Origin: Apteryx mantelli
Lineage: Eukaryota > Chordata > Aves > Apterygiformes > Apterygidae
Reading direction: 5' to 3'
Assembly (NCBI RefSeq): GCF_036417845.1
Contig: NW_027118455.1
Span: 26,545-90,544 of the forward strand
DNA: 64,000 nucleotides
This document shows positions 11,059 through 23,000 of this stretch, one piece after another (the first letter of the stretch is position 1; each line of letters opens with the position of its first letter). The notes under the pieces were generated by a model that saw nothing but the letters and a program-made list of their open reading frames with translations, did not search any database and was not told where the DNA came from. The position numbers and the translations under genes were made by a program.

Positions 11059-14000
11059 CTAGCCGCTGCCCAGGGCGGCGCCCAGGACGGTGACGAGGAC
11101 GACAAGGGCGACGACGAGGCAGGCGACGACCAGCAGCTTCTTCTGGGGGGGGCGGGGAGAGAAGAGAAGAGGGGCCCAGGCGTCCGGGAGCCGCTCGCCA
11201 CCACCGACACCCCCCCCTGCCCCCCCCCCGGCGTCCCCCCAGTCCTCCCAGTCCAGCCCAGTCTGGCCCAGGAACCCCCCCCCCCAAGGGGGCCCAGGCG
11301 TCCGGGCACCCTCCCACCCCCCCCATCCGCGAGGGGCCCAGGCGTCCGGGACTCTTTCCCCCCGGAAGGGGCCCAGGCGTCCTGCCCCCCCTCACCCCTC
11401 CCCCCCCCGGAAGGGGCCCAGGCGTCCGGACCCCCCCCACCCCCCCCCCCCCCGGAAGGGGCCCAGGCGTCCGGGACTCTTTCCCCCCGGAAGGGGCCCA
11501 GGCGTCCTGGTCGACCCCCCCCCCCCCCAATAAGGGGCCCAGGCGTCCGGGTCCTTCTGGAAGGGGCCCAGTGTCCCCATCCCTGTCGTCCCCCTCCCCC
11601 CCCGGAAGGGGCCCAGGCGTCCTGCCCCCCCCCACCCCTCCCCCCCCGGAAGGGGCCCAGGCGTCCTGCCCCCCCCCACCCCCCCCCCCGGAAGGGGCCC
11701 AGGCGTCCTGCCCCCCCCCACCCCCCCCCCCGGAAGGGGCCCAGGCGTCCGGACCCGCCGCGCCCCTCGCTGACTCTCCCGCGCCGCCTCCAGCTGCTCC
11801 TGCCCCTTGCGCACGAAGGCGCCCGAGTCCAGGATGTTCTTCTCGATGCGGTCGATCACCTCCCCCTGCGCCAGCACAAACCAGTATGAACCAGTATGAA
11901 CCAGTATAAACCAGTACAAACCAGTATAAACCAGTATANNNNNNNNNNNNNNNNNNNNNNNNNNNNNNNNNNNNNNNNNNNNNNNNNNNNNNNNNNNNNN
12001 NNNNNNNNNNNNNNNNNNNNNNNNNNNNNNNNNNNNNNNNNNNNNNNNNNNNNNNNNNNNNNNNNNNNNNNNNNNNNNNNNNNNNNNNNNNNNNNNNNNN
12101 NNNNNNNNNNNNNNNNNNNNNNNNNNNNNNNNNNNNNNTGTCCCAGTCTCTCCCAGCGCCCCTCCCAGTTGGTCCCAGTTTGCTCCAGCACCCTCCCAGT
12201 TGGCCCCAGGGCTCCCAGTCCACCCCAGTGCCTCCCACCAGTTCGCCCCAGTTGGCCCCAGCGCGTCCCAGTTGGCCCAGCACCCCTCCCAGTATCTCCC
12301 AGTGCCTCCCAGTATCTCCCAGTGCCTCCCAGTGCCCACCTGGCTCTCCACGGAGCTCCCCAGTATGGCCAGGAGCCCCCATGGGGCCCTCCCAGTCTCT
12401 CCCAGTACCTCCCAGTGCCTCCCAGTGCCCACCTGGCTCTCCACGGAGCTCCCCAGTATGGCCAAGACCCCCCATGGGGCCCTCCCAGTCTCTCCCAGTA
12501 CCTCCCAGTGCCTCCCAGTGCCCACCTGGCTCTCCACGGTGCTCCCCAGTATGGCCAGGAGCCCCCATGGGGCCCTCCCAGTCTCTCCCAGTACCTCCCA
12601 GTGCCTCCCAGTGCCCACCTGGCTCTCCACGGTGCTCCCCAGTATGGCCAGGAGCCCCCATGGGGCCCTCCCAGTGCCTCCCAGTATCTCCCAGTGCCTC
12701 CCAGTGCCCACCTGGCTCTCCACGGTGCTCCCCAGTATGGCCAGGAGCCCCCCATGGGGCCCTCCCAGTGCCTCCCAGTATCTCCCAGTGCCTCCCAGTG
12801 CCCAGCTGGCTCTCCACGGTGCTCCCCAGTATGGCCAAGACCCCCATGGGGCCCTCCCAGTGCCTCCCAGTATCTCCCAGTGCCTCCAGTGCCCACCTGG
12901 CTCTCCACGGAGCTCCCCAGTATGGCCAAGAGCCCCCATGGGGCCCTCCCAGTAACTCCCAGTGCCTCCCAGTGCCCACCTGGCTCTCCACGGTGCTCCC
13001 CAGTATGGCCAAGACCCCCCATGGGGCCCTCCCAGTATCTCCCAGTGCCTCCCAGTGCCCACCTGGCTCTCCACGGTGCTCCCCAGTACGGCCAGGAGCC
13101 CCATGGGGCCCTCCCAGTATCTCCCAGTGCCTCCCAGTGCCCACCTGGCTCTCCACGGTGCTCCCCAGTATGGCCAAGAGCCCCCATGGGGCCCTCCCAG
13201 TGCTTCCCAGTGCCTCCCAGTGCCTCCCAGTGCCCACCTGGCTCTCCACGGAGCTCCCCAGTACGGCCAGGAGCCCCCATGGGGCCCTCCAGTGCCTCCC
13301 AGTATCTCCCAGTGCCTCCCAGTGCCTACCTGGCTCTCCACGGTGCTCCCCAGTATGGCCAGGAGCCCCCATGGGGCCCTCCCAGTGCCTCCCAGTGCCT
13401 CCCAGTGCCCACCTGGCTCTCCACGGTGCTCCCCAGTATGGCCAGGAGCCCCCATGGGCCCTCCCAGTGCTTCCCAGTATCTCCCAGTGCCTCCCAGTGC
13501 CCACCTGGCTCTCCACGGAGCTCCCCAGTACGGCCAGGAGCCCCCATGGGGCCCTCCCAGTGCCTCCCAGTGCCTCCCAGTGCCCACCTGGCTCTCCACG
13601 GAGCTCCCCAGTACGGCCGGGAGCCCCCATGGGGCCCTCCCAGTGCCTCCCAGTGCCTCCCAGTGCCTCCCAGTGCCCACCTGGCTCTCCACGGAGCTCC
13701 CCAGTACGGCCGGGAGCCCCCATGGGGCCCTCCCAGTGCCTCCCAGTGCCTCCCAGTGCCCACCTGGCTCTCCACGGAGCTCCCCAGTACGGCCGGGAGC
13801 CCCCATGGGGCCCTCCCAGTGCCTCCCAGTGCCTCCCAGTGCCTCCCAGTGCCCACCTGGCTCTCCACGGAGCTCCCCAGTATGGCCAGGAGCCCCCATG
13901 GGGCCCTCCCAGTGCCTCCCAGTGCCTCCCAGTGCCTCCAGTGCCCACCTGCTCTCCACGGTGCTCCCCAGTATGGCCAAGACCCCCCATGGGGCCCTCC

Positions 14001-17000
14001 CAGTGCCTCCCAGTATCTCCCAGTGCCTCCCAGTGCCCACCTGGCTCTCCACGGAGCTCCCAGTATGGCCAAGAGCCCCCATGGGGCCCTCCCAGTGCCT
14101 CCCAGTGCCTCCCAGTGCCCACCTGGCTCTCCACGGTGCTCCCCAGTATGGCCAGGAGCCCCCATGGGGCCCTCCCAGTGCCTCCCAGTGCCTCCCAGTG
14201 CCCACCTGGCTCTCCACGGTGCTCCCCAGCAGGGTGAAGAGCTCCCCCAGGTCCCGCAGGCTCCGCTCCAGGCGCAGGATCTCCCCGTGTCGCGCCGCCA
14301 CCTCGTCCAGCGCCGCCCGCGTCGCCCGCGCCGCCCCCAGCGCCTGCGGGTGCCGTGGTGGTGGTGGTGGTGGGGGGACGTGGGGTGGCCCCACACCCAC
14401 CCTATGGGGGGGGGGTACGGAGCACCCGTGGGGTCTTGGGGCACCTTGGGGACCTCCCGGACCCATAACAGGTTGAGGGACACCCAAGGGTGCTATGGGG
14501 CAGCCATGGGGTGGTGGAGCACCTTGAGAACCTCATAGACCCATAACACGTTGAGGGACACCCAAGGGTGCTATGGGGCAGCCATGGGGTGGTGGAGCAT
14601 CTTGAGGACCTCCAGGACCCATAACAGGTTGAGGGACACCCAAGGGTGCTATGGGGCAGCCATAGGGTGGTGGAGCACCTTGGGGACCTCCAGGACCCAT
14701 AACACGTTGAGGGACACCCAAGGGTGCTATGGGGCAGCCATAGGGTGGTGGAGCACCTGAGGACCTCCAGGACCCATAACAGGTTGAGGGACACCCAAGG
14801 GTGCTATGGGGCAGCCATGGGGTGGTGGAGCACCTTGAGAACCTCATAGACCCATAACAGGTTGAGGGACACCCAAGGGTGCTATGGGGCAGCCATGGGG
14901 TGGTGGAGCACCTTGGGGACCTCCAGGACCCATAACAGGTTGAGGGACACCCAAGGGTGCTATGGGGCAGCCATAGGGTGGTGGAGCATCTTGAGGACCT
15001 CCAGGACCCATAACACGTTGAGGGACACCCAAGGGTGCTATGGGGCAGCCATAGGGTGGTGGAGCACCTTGGGGACCTCCAGGACCCATAACAGGTTGAG
15101 GGACACCCAAGGGTGCTATGGGGCAGCCATAGGGTGGTGGAGCACCTTGGGGACCTCCAGGACCCATAACAGGTTGAGGACACCCAAGGGTGCTATGGGG
15201 CAGCCATAGGGTGGTGGAGCACCTTGAAGACCTCCAGGACCCATAACAGGTTGAGGGACACCCAAGGGTGCTATGGGGCAGCCATGGGGTGGTGGAGCAC
15301 CTTGGGGACCTCCAGGACCCATAAGAGGTTGAGGGACACCCAAGGGTGCTATGGGGTGGGGGGGGCGCCGTGGGGCCGCCCGCGCTCACGTTGGCCACGA
15401 AGACCTCGCTCTGCCCCGTCTCCAGCATCTGCTCCAGCTCCTCCTCCGTCACCGTCCCGCCACCGGCTGCCGAGGGACCCAGGCGTCCGGGGGGGGGCTC
15501 CGGCCGCTGCCATGGCGAACCCCGCCCCGTCCTTGGGGGCCCAGGCGTCCGGGAACCCCCCACCACTCCATCCTGGGGCCCAGGCGTCCGGGTGACGTCC
15601 CAAGGGGCCCAGGCGTCCGGGAACCCCTCCCCCCTTGGGGGCCCAGGCGTCCGGGTGACGTCCCAAGGGGCCCAGGCGTCCGGGAACCACCCCCTCCTCG
15701 GGGGCCCAGGCGTCCGGGTGACGTCCCAAGGGGCCCAGGCGTCCGGGAACCACCCCCTCCTCGGGGGCCCAGGCGTCCGGGTGACGTCCCAAGGGGCCCA
15801 GGCGTCCGGGAACCACCCCCACCCCGGGGGCCCAGGCGTCCGGGTGGCGTCCCAAGGGGCCCAGGCGTCCGGGAACCACCCCACCTTGGGGGCCCAGGCG
15901 TCCGGGTGACGTCCCAAGGGGCCCAGGCGTCCGGGAACCACCCCACCTTGGGGGCCCAGGCGTCCGGGTGACGTCCCAAGGGGCCCAGGCGTCCGGGAAC
16001 CACCCCCCATCCTGGGGCCCAGGCGTCCGGGTGACGTCCCAAGGGGCCCAGGCGTCCGGGAACCACCCCACCTTGGGGGCCCAGGCGTCCGGGTGACGTC
16101 CCAAGGGGCCCAGGCGTCCGGGAACCACCCCCACCTTGGGGGCCCAGGCGTCCGGGTGACGTCCCAAGGGGCCCAGGCGTCCGGGAACCACCCCCCCTTG
16201 GGGGGCCCAGGCGTCCGGGGTGACGTCCAAGGGGCCCAGGCGTCCGGGAACCACCCCCACCTTGGGGGCCCAGGCGTCCGGGTGATGTCCCAAGGGGCCC
16301 AGGCGTCCGGGAACCACCCCACCTTGGGGGCCCAGGCGTCCGGGGTGACGTCCCAAGGGGCCCAGGCGTCGGGAACCACCCCCCCCCGGGGGCCCAGGCG
16401 TCCGGGTGACGTCCCAAGGGGCCCAGGCGTCCCCCCCACCCCCCCCCCCCGCCCCGAGGGGCCCAGGCGTCCGGGCGCACCGATGCTCAGCTGCCGGCGG
16501 ATCCGGGCCACGTTGCGCTCCCGGTAGCCGGCCTGGGCCGCTTGGCACCGAGCCGCCAGCGCCAGCAGCTGCTGCGACAGCACCCCGTGCTGCGGCGCCC
16601 GTCAGCACCCCGCGGTCCCCCCGGCACCCCCAAATCCCACCCGGGACCCCCAAATCCCACCCAGATCCACCAAAATCCCACCCGGAACCTCCTGAAACCC
16701 ACCAGAGACCCAAAATCCCACTCAGATCCACCAAATTCCCACCCGGAACCACTGAGAACCTGCCGGAACCACCCAAACCTACCAGAGACCCCAAAAATCC
16801 CACCCGGGACCCCCAAATCCCACCAGATCCACCAAAATCCCACCTGGAACCACCGAGAACCTGCCGGAACCACCCAAAACCCACCAGAGACCCCAAATCC
16901 CACCCAGATCCACCAAAATCCCACCCGGAACCACCGAGAACCTGCCAGAACCACCCAAAACCCACCAGAGACCCCAAGATCCCACCCAGATCCACCAAAA

Positions 17001-20000
17001 TCCCACCTGGGACCACCAAAATCCCACCCAGAACCACAGAGAACCTGCTGGAACCCCCCCAAACCCACCCAGAAATACCAAAACCCACCTGGAACCCCTA
17101 AAACTCATCTAGGGACCCCAAAATCCCACCCGGAACCACCAAAAACCTGCCGGAACCTCCCAAAACCCACCAGAGACCCCAAAAATCCCACCCGGGACCC
17201 CCAAATCCCACCCAGATCCACCAAAATCCCACCCGGAACCACCGAGAACCTGCCGGAAACCCTGAAACCAACCCGGGACCCCAAAATCCCACCTGGAACC
17301 ACCAAAATCCCACCCAGAACCACTGAGAACCTGCTGGAACCCCCAAAACCCACCCAGAACTACCAAAACCCACCTGGAACCCCTAAAACTCATCTAGGAC
17401 CCCAAAATCCCACCCGGAACCACCAAAAACCTGCCGGAACCTCCCAAAACCCACCAGAGACCCCAAAAATCCCACCCGGGACCCCCAAATCCCACCCAGA
17501 TCCACCAAAATCCCACCCGGAACCACCGAGAACCTGCCGGAACCACCCAAAACCCACCAGAGACCCCAAGATCCCACCCAGATCCTCCAAAATCCCACCT
17601 GGGACCCCAAAAATCCCACCCAGAACCACCGAGAACCTGCTGGAAGCCCCTGAAACCAACCCGGGACCCCAAAATCCCACCTGGAACCACCAAAATCCCA
17701 CCCAGAACCACAGAGAACCTGCTGGAACCCCCAAAACCCACCCGGAACACCAAAACCCACCTGGAACCCCTAAAACTCATCTAGGGACCCCAAAACCCAT
17801 CAGAAGCCCCCAAAATCCCACCTGGAACCACCAAAACCCTGCGGAACCCCCCAAAACCCACCAGGAAGACCCCAAAAGCAGCCAAGGACCCCCAAAACCC
17901 ACCAGAAGCCCCAAAACCCTTGCAGAGACCCACAAAAACCCAGCTATGATGCCCCAAACCACCCAGGAACCCCCAAACCACCCAGGAACCCCCCAAAACC
18001 TCGTGGGGGAACCAAAAGCCCCCACGAACCACCACAAACCCACCCGAGATCTCCAGAAACCCCAGGAGAGACCCCCCGAAACCCCCCGAAACCCCCCAAA
18101 AACCCACCTACGACCCCCAGAAGCCACCTCAGACCCCCAAACCCACCAGGGAGCCCCCCAAAAACCCATCTGCGACCCCCCAAAACCCCCCTCTGACCCC
18201 CCCCTGGCGCACACGAGCCCCCAGGCAGTTGCGGTTCTCGTCCTCCTCCTCCGGGCCCGGCTCCAGCGCTGGGGGGGGGGGAGGGTGTGAGGGGCCCAGG
18301 CGTCCGGGGACACCCGACCTCCCCCCCCCCACCCCGGGGACCCAGGCGTCCGGGGAGACCTTAACCCCCCCCCAAACCAGGGACCCAAGAGTCTGGGTGG
18401 GGAGGGGCCCAGGTGTCCGGGCAGGAAGGGGCCCAGGTGTCCGGGGGGGACCCAGGTGTCCGGGCAGGAAGGGGCCCAGGTGTCCGGGGGGGGGCCCAGG
18501 TGTCCGGGCAGGAAGGGGCCCAGGTGTCCGGGGGGGGCCCAGGTGTCCGGGCAGGAAGGGGCCCAGGCATCCGGGGGGGGCGGAATGGACCCAAGCGTCC
18601 GGGCGGGAAGGGGCCCAGGCGTCCGGGGAGGGTGGAAGGGGCCCAGGTGTCCAGGCGGGAAGGGGCCCAGGCGTCCGGGGGGGGGGTGGAAGGGGCCCAG
18701 GCGTCTGGGAGACCTTAACCCCCCCCCACCCCAGGGACCCAAGGGTCCAGGGAGGGGAAGGGGCCCAGGCGTCCGGGGGGGGACCCAGGTGTCCGGGGGG
18801 GCGGAATGGACCCAAGCGTCCGGGCGGGAAGGGGCCCAGGCGTCCGGGGTGGACCCAGGCGTCCGGTGCAGAGGGGCCCAGGCGTCCAGGGAGGGGAAGG
18901 GGCCCAGGCGTCCGGGATGGAGGGGCCCAGGCATCCGGGCGGGAAGGGGCCCAGGCGTCCGGGATGGAGGGGCCCAGGCGTCCGGGGGGGGTGTGGAAGG
19001 GGCCCCAGGCGTCCGGGATGGAGGGGCCAGGCATCCAGGGAAGGGGCCCAGGCGTCCGGGGGGGGGTGTGTGGAAGGGGCCCAGGCGTCCGGGGGGGGCA
19101 GAAGGGGCCCAGGCGTCCGGGATGGAGGGGCCCAGGCGTCCGGTCGTCACCCTTGAGCCGCGCCCGCACGTCCCTCGTCAGCTCCTGAATTTCCTCCCGC
19201 AGCGTCTGCAGCTCCCGCTTGAGCCCTGGGGGGGGGCGAGGTCGGACCCGGATCCCCTATGGGCCCTATAGACCCCTCCCGGTCCCCTATAGACCCTGTG
19301 GGCCCTATAGATCCCCCCCAGACCCCCCAACACCCCCCCCAGTCCCCTATAGTCCCTATGGACCCTATAGATCCCCCCCAGACCCCCAACACCCCCCCCG
19401 GTCCCCTATAGACCCTATGGACCCTATAGATCCCCCCCAGACCCCCCAACACACCCCCCCCAGTCCCCTATAGTCCCTATGGACCCTATAGATCCCCCCC
19501 AGACCCCCAACACCCCCCCCCAGTCCCCTATAGACCCTATGGACCCTATAGATCCCCCCCCAGACCCCCCAACACCCCCCCAGTCCCCTATAGACCCTAT
19601 GGACCCTATGGATCCCCCCCAGACCCCCAACACCCCCCCCAGTCCCCTATAGACCCTATGGGCCCTATAGACCCCCCCCGGACCCCCAACGCCCCCCCCG
19701 GTCCCCTATAGCTCCTATAGCTCCTATAGACCCCCCCTGACTCCTATAGCCCCTGTGGACCCTATAGACCCCCTAGGTCCCCTATAGACCCTATAGCCCC
19801 TATAGACCCCCCCCCAACCCCCCAACACCCCCCCCAGTCCCCTATAGCCCCTATGGCCCCTATGGCCCCCGTCACCAAACAGCCGCCGTTTTCCTCGCAG
19901 TCTCTATATTTAACCCCGTTACGCGTCTGAGCCCATAATCACAAGTATATATAGATGCCGCCACCTATATTTACATTTCTATCTATATCCGATCAGACAC

Positions 20001-23000
20001 ACAAAAACCGGTTTGCTACGTGAAAAAAAAAGCTCCCCCGCGGCCCCCTGCTATAGGCCCCGCAGCTCCCAGGGCCCCCTATAGACTCGCTGTCCCCTAT
20101 GGCCCCTATGGACCCCACAGCCCCTATAACCTTTATGGCCCCCGGTGGCCCCTATAGCCCCCCAGAGCCCCTATAGCTCCCCATGGCCCCTATAGCTCCC
20201 CATGGCCCCTATAGACCCAACATCACCTATAGACCCCATGTTTCTTATAGTTCTTATGGATCCAATGTCTCCTATAGCCCCTAAGGCTCATACAGCCCCT
20301 AAGGCTCTTATAGCCCCTATAGAACCAATATCTCCTATAGCTCCTACGGCCCCCAAAGCCCCCAGAAACATGCCTAGGCCCTATAGCTCCCTATAGCCCC
20401 CGTTGCTCCCCGTACTCTCCATAGGCCCCACGTCCCCTATAGCCCCTTACGATCCCCGTAGCCCCTATAGACGCAATGTCCCCTATGGACCCCACGTCCC
20501 CTATGAATCCAACGTCCCCTATAGCCCCCTGTGGCCCCTACAGACCCAAGGTGCCCTATAGCCCCAACATGCTCTATAGCCCCTTACGATCCCCATAGCC
20601 CCTATAGACGCAACGTCCCCTATAGACGCAATGTCCCCTATGGACCCCATGTCCCCTATGGATCCAACATGCCCTATAGACCCAACATGCTCTATAGCCC
20701 CTTACGATCCCCATAGCCCCTAAAAACGCAACGTCCCCTATAGACACAATGTCCCCTATGGACCCAACGTGCCCTATGGACCCAACATCCCCTATAGCCC
20801 CCTGTGACCCCTATAGACCCAAGGTGCCCTATAACCCCAATGTGCTCTATAGCCCCTTACGACCCCCATAGCCCCTATAGACCCAACGTCCCCTATGGAC
20901 CCAACGTCCCCTATAGACCCAAGGTGCCCTATAGCCCCAACGTACTCTATAGCCCCTATGGCCCCTATAAGGCTCCCTATAGGGCCCCTACAGACCCTAT
21001 AGGACCCCTATAGCCAACCGGGACGGACCCTCGTCGGGCAGCGGCGTCCCCAGCACCGTGTCCTGCTGCCGCTCCAGCGCCGCCACCTTCAGCTCCAGCG
21101 TCCGCAGGGCGGCTCGGACCCCCCGCGCCTGCGACACGCCAACGACACGCTAAGGACACGCTAAGGACACGCGGGAGCCGCCCGGACCCCCCCCGCACGC
21201 CAACGACACGCTAAGGACACGCTAAGGACACGCTAAGGACACGCGGGAGCCGCCCAGAGCCCCCCCGCGTGCCTGCGACATGCCAAGGACACGCTAAGGA
21301 CACGCTAAGGACACGCGGGAGCCGCCCGGACCCCCCCCGCACGCCAACGACACGCTAAGGACACGCTAAGGACACGCTAAGGACACGCGGGAGCCGCCCA
21401 GACCCCCCCCGCGTGCCTGCAACATGCCAAGGACACGCTAAGGACACGCTAAGGACACGCGGGAGCCGCCCAGACCCCCCGTGTGCCTGCGACATGCCAA
21501 GGACACGCTAAGGACACGCTAAGGACACGCGGGAGCCGCCCAGACCCCCCGTGTGCCTGCGACATGCCAAGGACACGCTAAGGACACGCTAAGGGCACGC
21601 GGGAGCCGCCCAGACCCCCCCGTGTGCCTGCGACATGCCAAGGACACGCTAAGGACACGCTAAGGGCACGTGGGAGCCGCCCAGACCCCCCGTGTGCCTG
21701 CGACATGCCAAGGACACGCTAAGGACACGCTAAGGGCACGCGGGAGCCGCCCAGACCCCCCCGCGTGCCTGCGACATGCCAAGGACACGCCAAGGACATG
21801 CTAAGGACACGCTAAGGACACGCGGGAGCCGCCCAGACCCCCCCGTGTGCCTGCGACATGCCAAGGACACGCCAAGGACATGCTAAGGACACGCTAAGGA
21901 CACGCGGGAGCCGCCCAGACCCCCCCGCGTGCCTGCGACATGCCAAGGACCCGCCAAGGACAGGCCGAGGGAGGGCACGGGATGACCCCCAGCGTCCCAG
22001 CATGCCCCGGGGCACCCACCTGCACGAGGGCGTCGGTGCCGGGCGGGGCCGGGGCGGGGCCGGGGCGGAGCCCAACCAAGGTCACATGTTCGGGCGAGGC
22101 CTCGTCGTCGTTGTTGTCCTCCTCGGAGCTGGGGGAGTCCTCCTGGGGGGGGGGAGGGGCCGGACGCCTGGGCCCCTCGGACGCCTGGGCCCCTTTCCCA
22201 GACGCCTGGGCCCCTCCCGGACACCTGGGCCCCTCCCGGACTCCTGGGCCCCCCCGGACGCCTGGGTCCCTCCCGGACGCCTGGGTCCCTCCCGGATGCC
22301 TGGGCCCTTCCCGGACGCCTGGGCCCCTCCCGGACGCCTGGGCCCTTCCCGGACGCCTGGGCCCCTTTCCCGGACGCCTGGGCCCCTCCCGGACACCTGG
22401 GCCCCTCCCGGACGCCTGGGCCCTTCCCGGACACCTGGGCCCCTCCCGGACGCCTGGGTCCCTCCCGGACTCCTGGGCCCTTCCCGGACACCTGGGTCCC
22501 TCCTGGACTCCTGGGCCCTTCCCGGACTCCTGGGCCCTTCCCGGACACCTGGGTCCCTCCCGGACACCTGGGTCCCTCCCGGACTCCTGGGCCCTTCCCG
22601 GACTCCTGGGTCCTTCCCGGATGCCTGGGCCCCTCCCGGACACCTGGGTCCCTCCCAGACGCCTGGGCCCTTCCCGGACACCTGGGTCCCTCCCGGACTC
22701 CTGGGTCCCTCCCGGACGCCCGGGCCCTTCCCGGACGCCCGGGCCCCTCCCGGACGCCTGGGCCCTTCCCGGACGCCTGGGCCCCTCCCGGACGCCTGGG
22801 TCCCTCCCGGACGCCTGGGTCCCTCCCGGACTCCTGGGCCCTTCCCGGACTCCTGGGCCCTTCCCGGACTCCTGGGTCCTTCCCGGACGCCTGGGCCCTT
22901 TCCGGACGCCTGGGCCCCTCCCGGACGCCTGGGTCCCTCCCGGACGCCTGGGCCCTTCCCGGACGCCTGGGTCCCTCCCGGACGCCTGGGTCCCTCCCGG

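Noticed and set aside
12180-14476. Apparent repeat protein (PPSASQCPPGSPRSSPVWPGAP-type) on the plus strand
   Set aside because: It is the antisense of the exon 8-edge minisatellite in an STX4 intron, and the other frames are equally open.
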